The notes below the pieces were generated by a model. That model ran no database searches, was not told where the DNA came from, and was given only the letters and a program-made list of their open reading frames with translations. Below are positions 44,830-53,654 of a stretch of DNA of 64,000 bases, one piece after another (within the stretch, counting starts at the first letter, position 1; each line of letters starts with the position of its first letter). The stretch spans positions 62,001-126,000 of the forward strand of contig JAEUSM010000012.1 in NCBI GenBank assembly GCA_016788785.1, given 5' to 3'. The position numbers were made by a program, and so were the translations under genes. Source of the DNA: Candidatus Kapaibacterium sp. Lineage in GTDB: Bacteria; Bacteroidota; Ignavibacteria; Kapaibacteriales; JAEUSM01.

Positions 44830-47043
44830 CTAAAATGAGATTACAATCGTAGGAAACATGTTTTTTATCTTTTCCTTTTCGTAGTAATCAAATCGATTTC
44901 CCCACAAACTAATTTGTGATAATTGTGTTAATTGGAGTAATTCAACTGGAAGAAATGTAAGTTGATTGTTCGAAAGAAATAACTGAGTAAGTTTTTTTAG
45001 ATTTCCCAATTCGGGTGGTAATTTAGTAATTTTGTTCTTGTAAATATTCAGCTCAGTTAAATTACGAAGATTGCCAATTTCTTTTGGTAATGTCTGAATA
45101 GAATTTTGTTTCAAAGTTAATTGAACTAATTGTGTTACTAAACCAATTTCAGGCAATACAAAGCGTAAGTTTGAGTTAGTAAAATCAAGATGAGTAACCT
45201 CTTTACACAAAGATAACTTTTGGAATCCCTTCGAAATCCAGTATGAACCTAACTCAGTTGTAAGAGTATTGTTTTTGCAAAGTACAGTTACAACCTCACG
45301 GAAACTATCAGCACCTAAGGCTAAAACCATTTCTTTGAAGCGTTTAGTTAGCCTATATGCTGTATCAAAAAAAGTAGCATGATGAAATACTTCTTCAGTC
45401 TTAAAATTTGTACAAATGACATCAATAATGTCTCGTTCAACTATTTTATCACGCATTGAAGATTTCCAATGTGTAGTGAATGTTTCAAGAAAAATTTTGG
45501 ATGTATACTTTTGAATAATAGTAAACGCTTTTTTTCTTAATGAAGCTCTTTCGTGAAAGCAGAAAATACCCAATACTATGCCCATTATTTCTGGTGAACA
45601 GCCACAACTATCAATAGTATTAAGAGCAATTTTTACATTAGCAGCATCAGCATCAAAAAGGAGTCTTTTTAAATTCTCAGAGATTTTTGCTGTCGAGTTT
45701 TCTTCTAAAAATGCTTTCTCAATGTGAGGCAGTAACCATTCTAAATGCGGTTCGAAGGCAATTTTCAAACCTTCGCTATACTTTTGATAAGCCTCTTTAC
45801 CACTTCCAAATCCAGCAATGTAAAATTGCACTGTATGATCGAAATCTCGTTGAATTTTTACATCATAATCTTTTAGTCGTTGTTTTGCTTGTTCAATATC
45901 GAGATTTCTAAATCTCCCAGAAATATAAAAAACTGAACCAATAGGATGAAACTCTTCTTTGAAAGGATGTCCTAATAGATCAGAAAGAGCCAAAATACCG
46001 ATATTTCGTACTTCAATTACCGTATGGTCTAAAAAATCAAATAATTCCTCTATCGTAAAATGAATTTTTGCATATTCTACTGCTTCTATTGTGTTTTCTA
46101 AATACAGTGAAAAAAGTACCAATCTCCATCGTGCTTCTAATGAAGACTCTATAAATTTTCGAATTTGAAAATGTGCTTTTTTGATTGATTTACTTGTATC
46201 ATTGACAAAATGTAATTCGATATCAGGATTTTGTAATAAAGATGCCTCAGCAGGTATTGTGTCAATTGATAATGTTATTGAACGAAGTGAAGTATTTTTA
46301 GAAATGATTTGAAAGAAATCCTTCCAATCAATTGTTGAAACATTATGAATAATTACTGTTTGCAGGTTTGGAATAGATGCCAAAATTTCAATAGTTGAAG
46401 TAGACAGCAAAGAATGACAACTTGAAAGATTTAGTTCAATTAATGATTTTAAAGTTAGAATTGAATTTGGTAACGAAATTAAAGGATTATGGCTAACATC
46501 TAATGAAACTAAGTTTGGTAAACTGCCTAAAGAATCTGGTAAGTATGTTAGGTTATTGTTGGATACATTCAAAGTGGTTAGATTGCGTAACCCACCAATC
46601 TCCTCTGGCAACGTATGAAGTTTGTTTGAAGCCAAAGAACACTCTTGTAATTTTATTAATTTTCCTAATTCTGATGGGATAGACTCTAAAGAATTATTAT
46701 TCAACTGTAATTCAACCAAATCTTGCAACTTCCCAATTTCTTCAGGAATTATCGTTAAAAGATTGTTACTTACATCCAATCGTTGCAGATAAAACAAATT
46801 ACAAACATCAGAAGAAATCGACTCTAATTTGTTCTCACTCAAATTGAGTTCTAAAATATTTTTTAGCGAATAAAATTCCTTAGGTATAGAATTTATAGCA
46901 TTTTGACGAACATCTAAATGAAATAGATTTGGTAAACTATCTATTTCCAAAGGAATAGTTTGAAACCTTCGTTTACGAAGCTGAACTTTAAAGACATTTT
47001 CAGGATCAGAAACTATTTCTTTAAGCGATGTAAATGTTTTCAT
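44830..47043 (-). CDS. Leucine-rich-repeat protein with internal BRCT-like and HEAT-like region
   Basis: This 737-residue protein has no signal peptide, so it is probably cytosolic. Residues about 20-255 are bacterial LRRs (for example LDVSNNLLTIIPEEIGKLQ, LNVSNNNLTYLPDSLGSLP). A helical, HEAT-like stretch (295-360) follows, then a segment at 366-440 that reads like a BRCT domain (GSVFYISGRF, AKQRLKDYDVKIQ, FYIAGFGSGKEAYQKY, LEWLL). More helices (450-600) precede a second LRR block (615-725). It overlaps the RND pump gene by 23 nt, implying translational coupling, and is followed by two kinase genes. LRR-flanked architecture suggests a protein-interaction scaffold; function unknown. The BRCT call is by eye. 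Confidence 0.75.
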   Translation of the reverse strand: MKTFTSLKEIVSDPENVFKVQLRKRRFQTIPLEIDSLPNLFHLDVRQNAINSIPKEFYSLKNILELNLSENKLESISSDVCNLFYLQRLDVSNNLLTIIPEEIGKLQDLVELQLNNNSLESIPSELGKLIKLQECSLASNKLHTLPEEIGGLRNLTTLNVSNNNLTYLPDSLGSLPNLVSLDVSHNPLISLPNSILTLKSLIELNLSSCHSLLSTSTIEILASIPNLQTVIIHNVSTIDWKDFFQIISKNTSLRSITLSIDTIPAEASLLQNPDIELHFVNDTSKSIKKAHFQIRKFIESSLEARWRLVLFSLYLENTIEAVEYAKIHFTIEELFDFLDHTVIEVRNIGILALSDLLGHPFKEEFHPIGSVFYISGRFRNLDIEQAKQRLKDYDVKIQRDFDHTVQFYIAGFGSGKEAYQKYSEGLKIAFEPHLEWLLPHIEKAFLEENSTAKISENLKRLLFDADAANVKIALNTIDSCGCSPEIMGIVLGIFCFHERASLRKKAFTIIQKYTSKIFLETFTTHWKSSMRDKIVERDIIDVICTNFKTEEVFHHATFFDTAYRLTKRFKEMVLALGADSFREVVTVLCKNNTLTTELGSYWISKGFQKLSLCKEVTHLDFTNSNLRFVLPEIGLVTQLVQLTLKQNSIQTLPKEIGNLRNLTELNIYKNKITKLPPELGNLKKLTQLFLSNNQLTFLPVELLQLTQLSQISLWGNRFDYYEKEKIKNMFPTIVISF
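45724..45948 (-). other. BRCT-like segment inside the LRR protein
   Basis: Codons for residues 366-440 of the LRR protein. The order of hydrophobic strands, the Gly positions (GSVF..SG and AGFGSGK) and the closing LEWLL follow the DNA-ligase-type BRCT pattern (G-fvltG, GsK-kA, efl-ll). This is visual similarity only. Confidence 0.45.
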
Positions 47044-50000
47044 TTTGAATTTTTGGTTTCTTATTAAATGTTAGAATAAGATATAATGCCGGAATAACAT
47101 ATAAGGTAATAATGGTCGACACTAACATACCTCCAACGACAGCAATTCCCATTGAAACCCTACTTTCAGCTCCAGCTCCTAATGCTAAAGCTACTGGTAA
47201 AAATCCTAATATTGTTGACAAAGAAGTCATTAGAATTGGTCTAAATCGAGAAATTGTTGCCTCAAATACTGCATCATATAGTGTTAATCCTTCATTATAT
47301 TTTGCATTGGCAAATTCTACTATAAGTATTCCATTTTTTGTAACTAAACCTATAAGCATAATTATTCCAATTTGAGAAAATATGTTCAAGGTTTGATTGA
47401 ATACATACAGTGATAAAATTGCTCCAAATAAAGCTAATGGTACTGTAAAGAGTATTATAATTGGATATCGAAAGCTTTCAAATTGAGCACTAAGTGTTAG
47501 ATAAATCAATAGTAGGGCTAATACAAAAACAAAAAGCAATCCAGAAGAACTTTCTGCAAAATCTCGAGAAGGTCCATCTAATGAAGTACGGAAATCATCG
47601 CCTAATACAGATGCTTTGATTTTATCCATTTCCTGCAGTCCATCTCCGATTGTTTTTCCGGGAGCTAAACCAGCCGACACTGTTGCAGAAACAAATCTGT
47701 TATAGCGAAAAAGTTGGGGAGGTGAAACAGATTCTGAAAAAGTAACTAAGTTGTCTAAACGAACTAACGAGCCGTTAGTAGAACGAACAAATAGATTGGC
47801 AATATCTGTAGGTTTTGAAGAAGAATTTTTTATCACCTCTCCAAAAACATAATATTGTTTTCCATTCATAGTAAATTTACTGTAACGCAATCCTGAAAAC
47901 GCAAATTGAATACATTCTGCAATCGCAATAGGTGATACACCAGCTAATGTTGCATATTCACGATTAATACTCAAATTCACTTCTGGTTTTGTAAACTTTA
48001 AATTCACATCAACTGTTGAAAAGGTAGGGTTTTTTCCAGCTTCTTCTAAAAAAGAAGGAAGAATTTTTTTCAATTGCTCCAAAGTTGGAGCTTGAAGAAT
48101 ATATTGAATTGGAAGTCCACTATTCCTTTCACCAATTGTAGGTTCTTGAGTTGGAAAACTCTTTGCAAACGAATAATTACGAAGTGGTCCATTCAATGAT
48201 GAAACTATTTGGTCTTGCGAACGTTGACGCTTCGTAGGATCTGTTAAAATTATAATAGACATTCCAGAATTTACTGCTGTAGCACCTCCCATTCCTGGTG
48301 CAGTGATAGAGATGATTGCTTCAGATTCGGGAATGATTTTTTTCAAATCTGAGGATAATGAATACACATATCCATCCATTTGTTCATACGATGTCCCTTC
48401 AGGTGCTGTTGACATAATTCGCAAACGACTTCTATCTTCTAATGGAGCTAATTCACTTTTTAATTGTGTATATAAGAGAACAAAAGAGATACAAGCTACA
48501 ACTAAAATAATAACACCCAAAATAGGCTTTTTCAGAAAAGAAGTAAGTGTTTTACTGAAAAAAGAAGTAATTGATATAAATATTGGTTCAGTAACTTTAT
48601 ACAACCAATTTTGGGAGGTTGAATGTTTTAATAACTTCGAACATAACATTGGGGTTAACGTCAATGCAACAAACGCAGAGATTATTACAGCACCACTAAT
48701 GACGATTGCGAATTCTCGAAATAGTCGTCCAGCAAGACCACCTAAGAATATTACTGGTAAAAACACCACAACTAATGCAATTGTTGTTGCTATTATGGCA
48801 AAAAATATCTCTTTAATCCCTAAAAAGGATGCCTCTTTCGGTGAGAGTCCACTTTCAACCTTACTATAGATATTTTCTAAGACAACTATTGCATCATCAA
48901 CGACAATTCCAATTGATAATACAATTCCCAACAGTGTAAGTATATTGATGGAAAAATTGAAAAGATACATAATGAAAAATGTACCGATTAACGAAATTGG
49001 AATAGCAGTAATTGGAATAAGGGTTGAACGCCATTCTCGCAGAAACAAGAAAATGATGAGTATGACTAATCCTAAAGCAATTAAAATTGTTTCGCCAACT
49101 TCAACAATCGCAGCTTTCACAAATTCAGTTGAGTCAAATCCTAAGGAAATTGAAACATCTTTTGGAACTTCTTTTCTAAATTGTTCTATTCGTTTGTTTG
49201 TTTCATTGGCAATGTCCACAGAGTTTGCACCCGACTGTGCTACAACTGCAATTCCCAACATGGGTTGTAGATTTCTTCTGAGAAGTACTCGTTCATTTTC
49301 GGGTAGTAATTTTGCATAACCAACATCAGAAAGTCGAACGATACTTTTTGAATCTGACAGCAAAATCAATGAATTAAAATCTTCTTCTGTTTTTAACTCT
49401 GCTGAGGTTTTTACTGATAATTCTGTTGTGGATCCTTCTATTCTTCCACTAGGCAAATCAACATTTTGTCTATCTAATGCAAGGCGAATATCTTGTGGTG
49501 TTAATTTATATAACGACATTTTTAATGGGTCAAAAAACAGTTTCATAGCGTACCGTTTTTCACCCCAAACTCTAACCTCAGAAACACCTTGAATCGTCTG
49601 TAACCGATCTTTTAGTTCTACAGCAATATCATTAAGTGAAAGCAATGAACGTTCTTTGCTGTAGATGTTATAAAAAACAATCGGGTCGTTATTAGCATCA
49701 GATTTAGAAACAATTGGGACTTCAGCATCTTTTGGCAAATTCCTTACCGCAGATGAAACCTTGTCACGCACATCATTTGCAGCCTCATCAAGATCTACCC
49801 CCAATTCAAATTCTACACGAATTGAAGAACGTTGTTCCCGACTTGTTGAAGTAATTGAGCGAATTCCATTTATACCGTTAATTGCATCTTCTAATGGAAG
49901 AGTTATTTGTGATTCTATTACCTCGGAACTAGCACCTGGATATGATGCTGCGACATTGATAATTGGAGATTCTGTGATTGGAAATTGGCGTATACCCAAA

Positions 50001-50092
50001 AAACGAAAACCAATTACACCAAATAAAATTATAACAAGTGAAAATACTAATGTAAGTACGGGTCTTTGAATTGAAACACTTGATAGACTCAT
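47021..50092 (-). CDS. RND-family multidrug efflux pump (HAE1/AcrB type)
   Basis: This 1023-residue inner-membrane proton antiporter has the twelve-helix RND layout. N-terminus: SIQRPVLTLVFSLVIILFGVIGF. TM4 has GIVVDDAIVVLENI with the proton-relay Asp pair, and TM10 has GLVTKNGILIVEFANAKYNEG with the Lys. The EFAIVISGAVIISAFVALTLTPMLCS motif is typical, and periplasmic porter domains are full length. It exports drugs, dyes or lipophilic compounds with the adaptor encoded just upstream (4-nt ATGA overlap) and an outer-membrane TolC channel not found here. The following LRR gene begins inside its 3' end. Confidence 0.95.
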   Translation of the reverse strand: MSLSSVSIQRPVLTLVFSLVIILFGVIGFRFLGIRQFPITESPIINVAASYPGASSEVIESQITLPLEDAINGINGIRSITSTSREQRSSIRVEFELGVDLDEAANDVRDKVSSAVRNLPKDAEVPIVSKSDANNDPIVFYNIYSKERSLLSLNDIAVELKDRLQTIQGVSEVRVWGEKRYAMKLFFDPLKMSLYKLTPQDIRLALDRQNVDLPSGRIEGSTTELSVKTSAELKTEEDFNSLILLSDSKSIVRLSDVGYAKLLPENERVLLRRNLQPMLGIAVVAQSGANSVDIANETNKRIEQFRKEVPKDVSISLGFDSTEFVKAAIVEVGETILIALGLVILIIFLFLREWRSTLIPITAIPISLIGTFFIMYLFNFSINILTLLGIVLSIGIVVDDAIVVLENIYSKVESGLSPKEASFLGIKEIFFAIIATTIALVVVFLPVIFLGGLAGRLFREFAIVISGAVIISAFVALTLTPMLCSKLLKHSTSQNWLYKVTEPIFISITSFFSKTLTSFLKKPILGVIILVVACISFVLLYTQLKSELAPLEDRSRLRIMSTAPEGTSYEQMDGYVYSLSSDLKKIIPESEAIISITAPGMGGATAVNSGMSIIILTDPTKRQRSQDQIVSSLNGPLRNYSFAKSFPTQEPTIGERNSGLPIQYILQAPTLEQLKKILPSFLEEAGKNPTFSTVDVNLKFTKPEVNLSINREYATLAGVSPIAIAECIQFAFSGLRYSKFTMNGKQYYVFGEVIKNSSSKPTDIANLFVRSTNGSLVRLDNLVTFSESVSPPQLFRYNRFVSATVSAGLAPGKTIGDGLQEMDKIKASVLGDDFRTSLDGPSRDFAESSSGLLFVFVLALLLIYLTLSAQFESFRYPIIILFTVPLALFGAILSLYVFNQTLNIFSQIGIIMLIGLVTKNGILIVEFANAKYNEGLTLYDAVFEATISRFRPILMTSLSTILGFLPVALALGAGAESRVSMGIAVVGGMLVSTIITLYVIPALYLILTFNKKPKIQNENIYIA

Positions 50093-51159
50093 ATCATCCT
50101 TTCAATAAGTTTGATAATAACGGGCATATTGGGCTTCAAATATGGTAAACCTGTTGTTATTACAGTATCTCCTATTGTTAATCCAGAGAGTATTTCAATA
50201 TCATAGGCAGTTCGTAATCCAGTTGAAACTGATACTAACTTTGCCTTTCCATTTTTTACAACGTATAAATTTGATTCCTTGGAACTACCTACTAACGCTA
50301 TTGTTGGTACTTTTACTAAAGAAATTGCTTGCTGTTCCATTTGAACGACTGTTGTAGAGCCTACAAAAACTTGTTCTTTGGTTACAAACTTTGCACGAAT
50401 TGTTATAGATTTTGTGAATTCATCAATTGAAGGTTGTACTGATTCTATTGTTGCTTTTATTGGTTGATTGACATTTGAAACGATGATATCAACCGTGTTT
50501 CCAATTTTAACTGAATTTGACTGTTTTTCAGATATTTTAAACTCCGCTAATAAATCATTGGTAGAAAATACAGTTGTTATTGGAGTTCCTGTTGAAACAA
50601 ACGAACCTGAAGACACCAATTTTGTTGAAACTGTTCCACTAAATGGAGCAACAATATTCATTTTAGATTTTCTGATTTTGAATAGCTCAATTTCTGCTTC
50701 TAATTGTTCTAACTCAGTTTCTAATTGTTCAATAATTTCTGAGCTAACACCATTTTTATGAAAAAGTAATCGTTGTCGTTCTAACTTACTTTTTAAAAAA
50801 TCTGACATCTTTGTACGCTTTTCAATTTCTGCATTCACTTCACGTTGGTCAATTGTTGCAAGCAATTGCCCTTTGCTAACTTTTTGACCGTCTCGAAAAT
50901 TCACAGTTCTCAAGATTCCAGCAACTTCAGATGTAATGGTTGCTGTTTCACGAGCAATGATTAGGGCAGGGTATTGTTGTACTTTAGCACTTTTGATTGT
51001 ATCAACGACTAACGTGTTGACAGAAAGTGGAGGTTGTTTCATTGGAGAATCTTTTTTTGTACTTCCGATAAGTACACTATCTTTACTCAAATAATTGTAT
51101 CCAATTACTACACAAATACCGATAATCACTGTGATTGGAATGAGAATTGTTTTCTTCAT
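50089..51159 (-). CDS. RND efflux periplasmic adaptor (membrane fusion protein, HlyD/AcrA family)
   Basis: This 356-residue protein is anchored by an N-terminal helix (TILIPITVIIGICVVIGYNYL). A lipoyl/barrel-sandwich half is visible (ETATITSEVAGILRTVNFRDGQKVSKGQLLATID). A coiled-coil hairpin follows (about 115-165), then the second sandwich half (MNIVAPFSGTVSTKLVSSGSFV). The beta-barrel and membrane-proximal domain end in GLTIGDTVITTGLPYLKPNMPV. It bridges the RND pump encoded next (4-nt overlap) to an outer-membrane channel. No lipobox is present. A TATATTTG promoter box is only 4 nt upstream of its ATG. Confidence 0.94.
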   Translation of the reverse strand: MKKTILIPITVIIGICVVIGYNYLSKDSVLIGSTKKDSPMKQPPLSVNTLVVDTIKSAKVQQYPALIIARETATITSEVAGILRTVNFRDGQKVSKGQLLATIDQREVNAEIEKRTKMSDFLKSKLERQRLLFHKNGVSSEIIEQLETELEQLEAEIELFKIRKSKMNIVAPFSGTVSTKLVSSGSFVSTGTPITTVFSTNDLLAEFKISEKQSNSVKIGNTVDIIVSNVNQPIKATIESVQPSIDEFTKSITIRAKFVTKEQVFVGSTTVVQMEQQAISLVKVPTIALVGSSKESNLYVVKNGKAKLVSVSTGLRTAYDIEILSGLTIGDTVITTGLPYLKPNMPVIIKLIERMI

Positions 51160-51163
51160 GCTA

Positions 51164-51194
51164 CAAATATAATAAATTTATTAACAACGGTAAA
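51164..51194 (-). promoter_or_regulatory. Promoter of the efflux/LRR/kinase operon (TTTA-N19-TATATTTG)
   Basis: TATATTTG (51164-51171) on the minus strand has a 3/4 -33 match (51191-51194) at the normal 19-nt spacing. The predicted transcription start is 1 nt before ATG 51159, that is, essentially leaderless. Confidence 0.45.
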
Positions 51195-51241
51195 ATAATT
51201 TTGTAAAAAGTGAAAATAATCCTTTTACAAAGCAGAAATGT

Positions 51242-51272
51242 TTTGCACTACGACGAAAACAACGTAGATTTG
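51242..51272 (+). promoter_or_regulatory. Promoter of the solute-binding protein-gatC-kdsB unit (TTTG-N19-TAGATTTG)
   Basis: TTTG (51242-51245) and TAGATTTG (51265-51272) are separated by 19 nt. This is an exact Bacteroidota -33/-7 promoter with about 17 nt of leader before ATG 51293. Confidence 0.65.
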
Positions 51273-51292
51273 TATAGATTCATTGGAAAATT

Positions 51293-52516
51293 ATGAAAAT
51301 AAAACTTCTCTTTCTTTCTGCATTTTTGATTCTCCACGGTAGTAGCTGCACAAAAAAAAATACGAACCCTCAAGAAATTACGTTTTGGCATTTTTGGTCA
51401 GAACCTTCCCAACGTGCTGTTTTAGATTCATTAGTTACGGTTTTTGAAAATGAAAATGGATGTAAGATTAAAACTACCGAATTAAGTTGGTCGGATGGTA
51501 AAACCAAACTTTTGGCAGCTTTTAATTCAAATACTGCTCCTGATGTTTTGGAGTTAGGTTCAGATTGGATTGCTCAATTTTCTTCATCAGGTGTGTTATA
51601 TCCATTTTCTTCTAAAGAAATTTCCTTACAAAATTACATTGATATTACTCACGAAGCTGCTCAGTATCAACAAAAGCTCTACGCTGTTCCATGGACAGTA
51701 GATACAAGAGTTTTATATGTTAATACAACTCTTTTGCAAGAAATTGGTATTTCAATAGAATCAATTAAAACTTGGGATGATGTTTTAATAGCTTCAAAAA
51801 AAATTCAGGCACTTCCTTATTCCGATGTATATGGTTTTGGAGCAAATGGGTCGGATCCACATCGACTATACAAACGATTGTTGCCGTTTTTTTGGTCATA
51901 TAATGGTACTATTTTCAAAGATAATCAATTGCAATTGATGAGTCAGGAAAATATTCAAGCACTTTCGATGTATGTTGCTTTATCAAAAGAGGGAATTGTT
52001 GAAACGCAACGTCATTTAGATGGATTATTTGTCAAAGGAAAATTAGGATTTTGGTTTTCAGGTTCTTGGTTGCTTACTAAATTAGCGTCTGCTGAGAAAA
52101 AATTTACTTTTGATGTACGTACACTTCCTTCTGGTACATCACAAGGTATTTCCTTCGCTGGTGGAGAATTTTTGGCGATGAATGCTGGAACTTCTAAGAA
52201 AGAATTAGCAATTAAATTCATTCAATTTTTAACTAATAGTGAACACTCTCTCCAATTTTGTACATCATTACCAGAAGCTGGATTTCCAGCTTCTAAACAA
52301 TATTTTTCCGACAAAAGTCTTTTGACATTGCCGTATAAATCTGTTTTTGCACAACAATTGCTCTCTTCAAAAATGACACCGGTTGAACCAATGTGGTTGG
52401 ATATGGAAACAATTATCGAAAATTCAGCAGTTGAGGCAATGTTAGAAGTGAAAACAGTCAATCAGGCGTTATATGACGCTCAAGTAACAATTCAAGAAAT
52501 ACTTTCTTATAAATAA
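51293..52516 (+). CDS. Extracellular solute-binding lipoprotein (family 1, sugar-type ABC)
   Basis: This 407-residue protein has a lipoprotein signal (LLFLSAFLILHGSSC, lipobox GSSC). The fold is a family 1 binding protein: ITFWHFWSEPSQRAVLDSLVTVFENE at the start, APDVLELGSDWIAQFSSSGVLYPF, LYAVPWTVDTRVLYVNTTLLQEIG and the Gly/Trp-rich GKLGFWFSGSWLL. These bind mono-, di- or oligosaccharides or polyols and deliver them to an ABC permease. No permease or ATPase gene is adjacent; instead gatC and kdsB follow at 4 and 285 nt. The gene may be an orphan or use a distant transporter. Confidence 0.9.
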   Translation: MKIKLLFLSAFLILHGSSCTKKNTNPQEITFWHFWSEPSQRAVLDSLVTVFENENGCKIKTTELSWSDGKTKLLAAFNSNTAPDVLELGSDWIAQFSSSGVLYPFSSKEISLQNYIDITHEAAQYQQKLYAVPWTVDTRVLYVNTTLLQEIGISIESIKTWDDVLIASKKIQALPYSDVYGFGANGSDPHRLYKRLLPFFWSYNGTIFKDNQLQLMSQENIQALSMYVALSKEGIVETQRHLDGLFVKGKLGFWFSGSWLLTKLASAEKKFTFDVRTLPSGTSQGISFAGGEFLAMNAGTSKKELAIKFIQFLTNSEHSLQFCTSLPEAGFPASKQYFSDKSLLTLPYKSVFAQQLLSSKMTPVEPMWLDMETIIENSAVEAMLEVKTVNQALYDAQVTIQEILSYK

Positions 52517-52520
52517 TTCA

Positions 52521-52802
52521 ATGAATACAACTGAAGTAGCCCACATTGCATCTTTATCAAAATTACATTTTTCAGAAAACGAATTAGAAACCTTTTCAAA
52601 GGAATTTTCTGAATTGGTTTCGTATGTCGATATTATCAATCATTTAGAGATTGATTCTGTTGAACCATTAGAACAAATTGTTTCAACAGATGGTCTTTTA
52701 CGAGATGATGAAGGTCGTCCATCATTGACAACTAAAGAAGCATTGTTGAATGCTCCAAAAAAGAGTGATACCTTCTTTAAAGTTCCAAAGGTACTTGAAT
52801 AA
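52521..52802 (+). CDS. gatC: Aspartyl/glutamyl-tRNA amidotransferase subunit C
   Basis: This 93-residue subunit stabilises the GatCAB complex that converts misacylated Glu-tRNA(Gln) or Asp-tRNA(Asn) to the amide form. Recognised by TTEVAHIASLSKLHFSENELETFSKEFSELVSYVDIINHLEID, followed by LLRDDEGRPSLTTKEALLNAPK and FFKVPKVLE at the end. It is full length. gatA and gatB are not adjacent. Its stop shares one base with the kdsB start (TAATG). Confidence 0.95.
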   Translation: MNTTEVAHIASLSKLHFSENELETFSKEFSELVSYVDIINHLEIDSVEPLEQIVSTDGLLRDDEGRPSLTTKEALLNAPKKSDTFFKVPKVLE

Positions 52803-53548
52803 TGAGAATTGGTGTCATTCCTGCTCGATATGGCTCTACACGTTTTCCCGGAAAGCCCTTGGCATTAATTTCTGGAAAACCAATGATTCAATATGTATAC
52901 GAATCTACCATTCAATCAAAGGCATTTGATGCTGTGTATATCGCAACAGATGACATACAAATAGAGCAAGTTGCAAATGATTTTGGTGCCTCAGTTGTTC
53001 TTACTCCAACAACATTGCAAAGTGGAACAGATAGAGTTCATGCTGCGATTCAACGCTTGAAATTACAAAAGAAAATATCGGCTCCATCAGTAATAGTGAA
53101 CATTCAAGGTGATGAACCACTTTGTCCTCCAGAATTATTCCGAGATTTAGTTTCAACATTCGAACAAAATAATTGTGAAATTTGTACACCTATTTCACTT
53201 ATTGAAAATGAAGAAGAGTTTCTTAATCCTAATGTAGTAAAAGTAGTCATTAATAATGACAACAAAGCATTGTATTTTTCACGTTCTCCAATTCCATATT
53301 CAATAGGTTTCAATGCAGATTTACAACGCTTTAAACACATAGGTTTATATGCCTATTCACCAGAAGTTTTAGAATTCTTTGCAAATTCTTCTCCATCGAG
53401 TTTGGAACTACAAGAAAATTTAGAACAATTACGTCTATTACAACACGGATATTCAATTCTATGTTTTGAAACAGATTACACATCTGTTGCTGTAGATAAA
53501 CCTGAAGATATCCATAAAGTAGAAAGCATACTTTCACCGACAATTTAA
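52802..53548 (+). CDS. kdsB: 3-deoxy-manno-octulosonate cytidylyltransferase
   Basis: This 248-residue CMP-Kdo synthetase activates Kdo for the inner core of lipopolysaccharide. The N-terminus IGVIPARYGSTRFPGKPLA is the nucleotide-binding signature. TPTTLQSGTDRVHAA, INIQGDEPL-like VNIQGDEPLCPPELF and FSRSPIPY complete the pattern. The length is normal. It is translationally coupled to gatC (1-nt overlap) and confirms a Gram-negative outer membrane in this organism. Confidence 0.96.
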   Translation: MRIGVIPARYGSTRFPGKPLALISGKPMIQYVYESTIQSKAFDAVYIATDDIQIEQVANDFGASVVLTPTTLQSGTDRVHAAIQRLKLQKKISAPSVIVNIQGDEPLCPPELFRDLVSTFEQNNCEICTPISLIENEEEFLNPNVVKVVINNDNKALYFSRSPIPYSIGFNADLQRFKHIGLYAYSPEVLEFFANSSPSSLELQENLEQLRLLQHGYSILCFETDYTSVAVDKPEDIHKVESILSPTI

Positions 53549-53576
53549 GGTAAAAATCACCCATTTTTACTCAATT

Positions 53577-53608
53577 TTTGTAAACGCCATTAAATTTCCG
53601 TAAATTAC
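53577..53608 (+). promoter_or_regulatory. Possible promoter of the T9SS cargo gene (TTTG-N20-TAAATTAC)
   Basis: TTTG (53577-53580) is 20 nt ahead of TAAATTAC (53601-53608), a 6/8 match to the -7 consensus. The predicted leader is about 43 nt. Confidence 0.33.
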
Positions 53609-53654
53609 GAAGTTGAACATTAATTTTAATACTATATTTTCTAAGGTTTTAACA

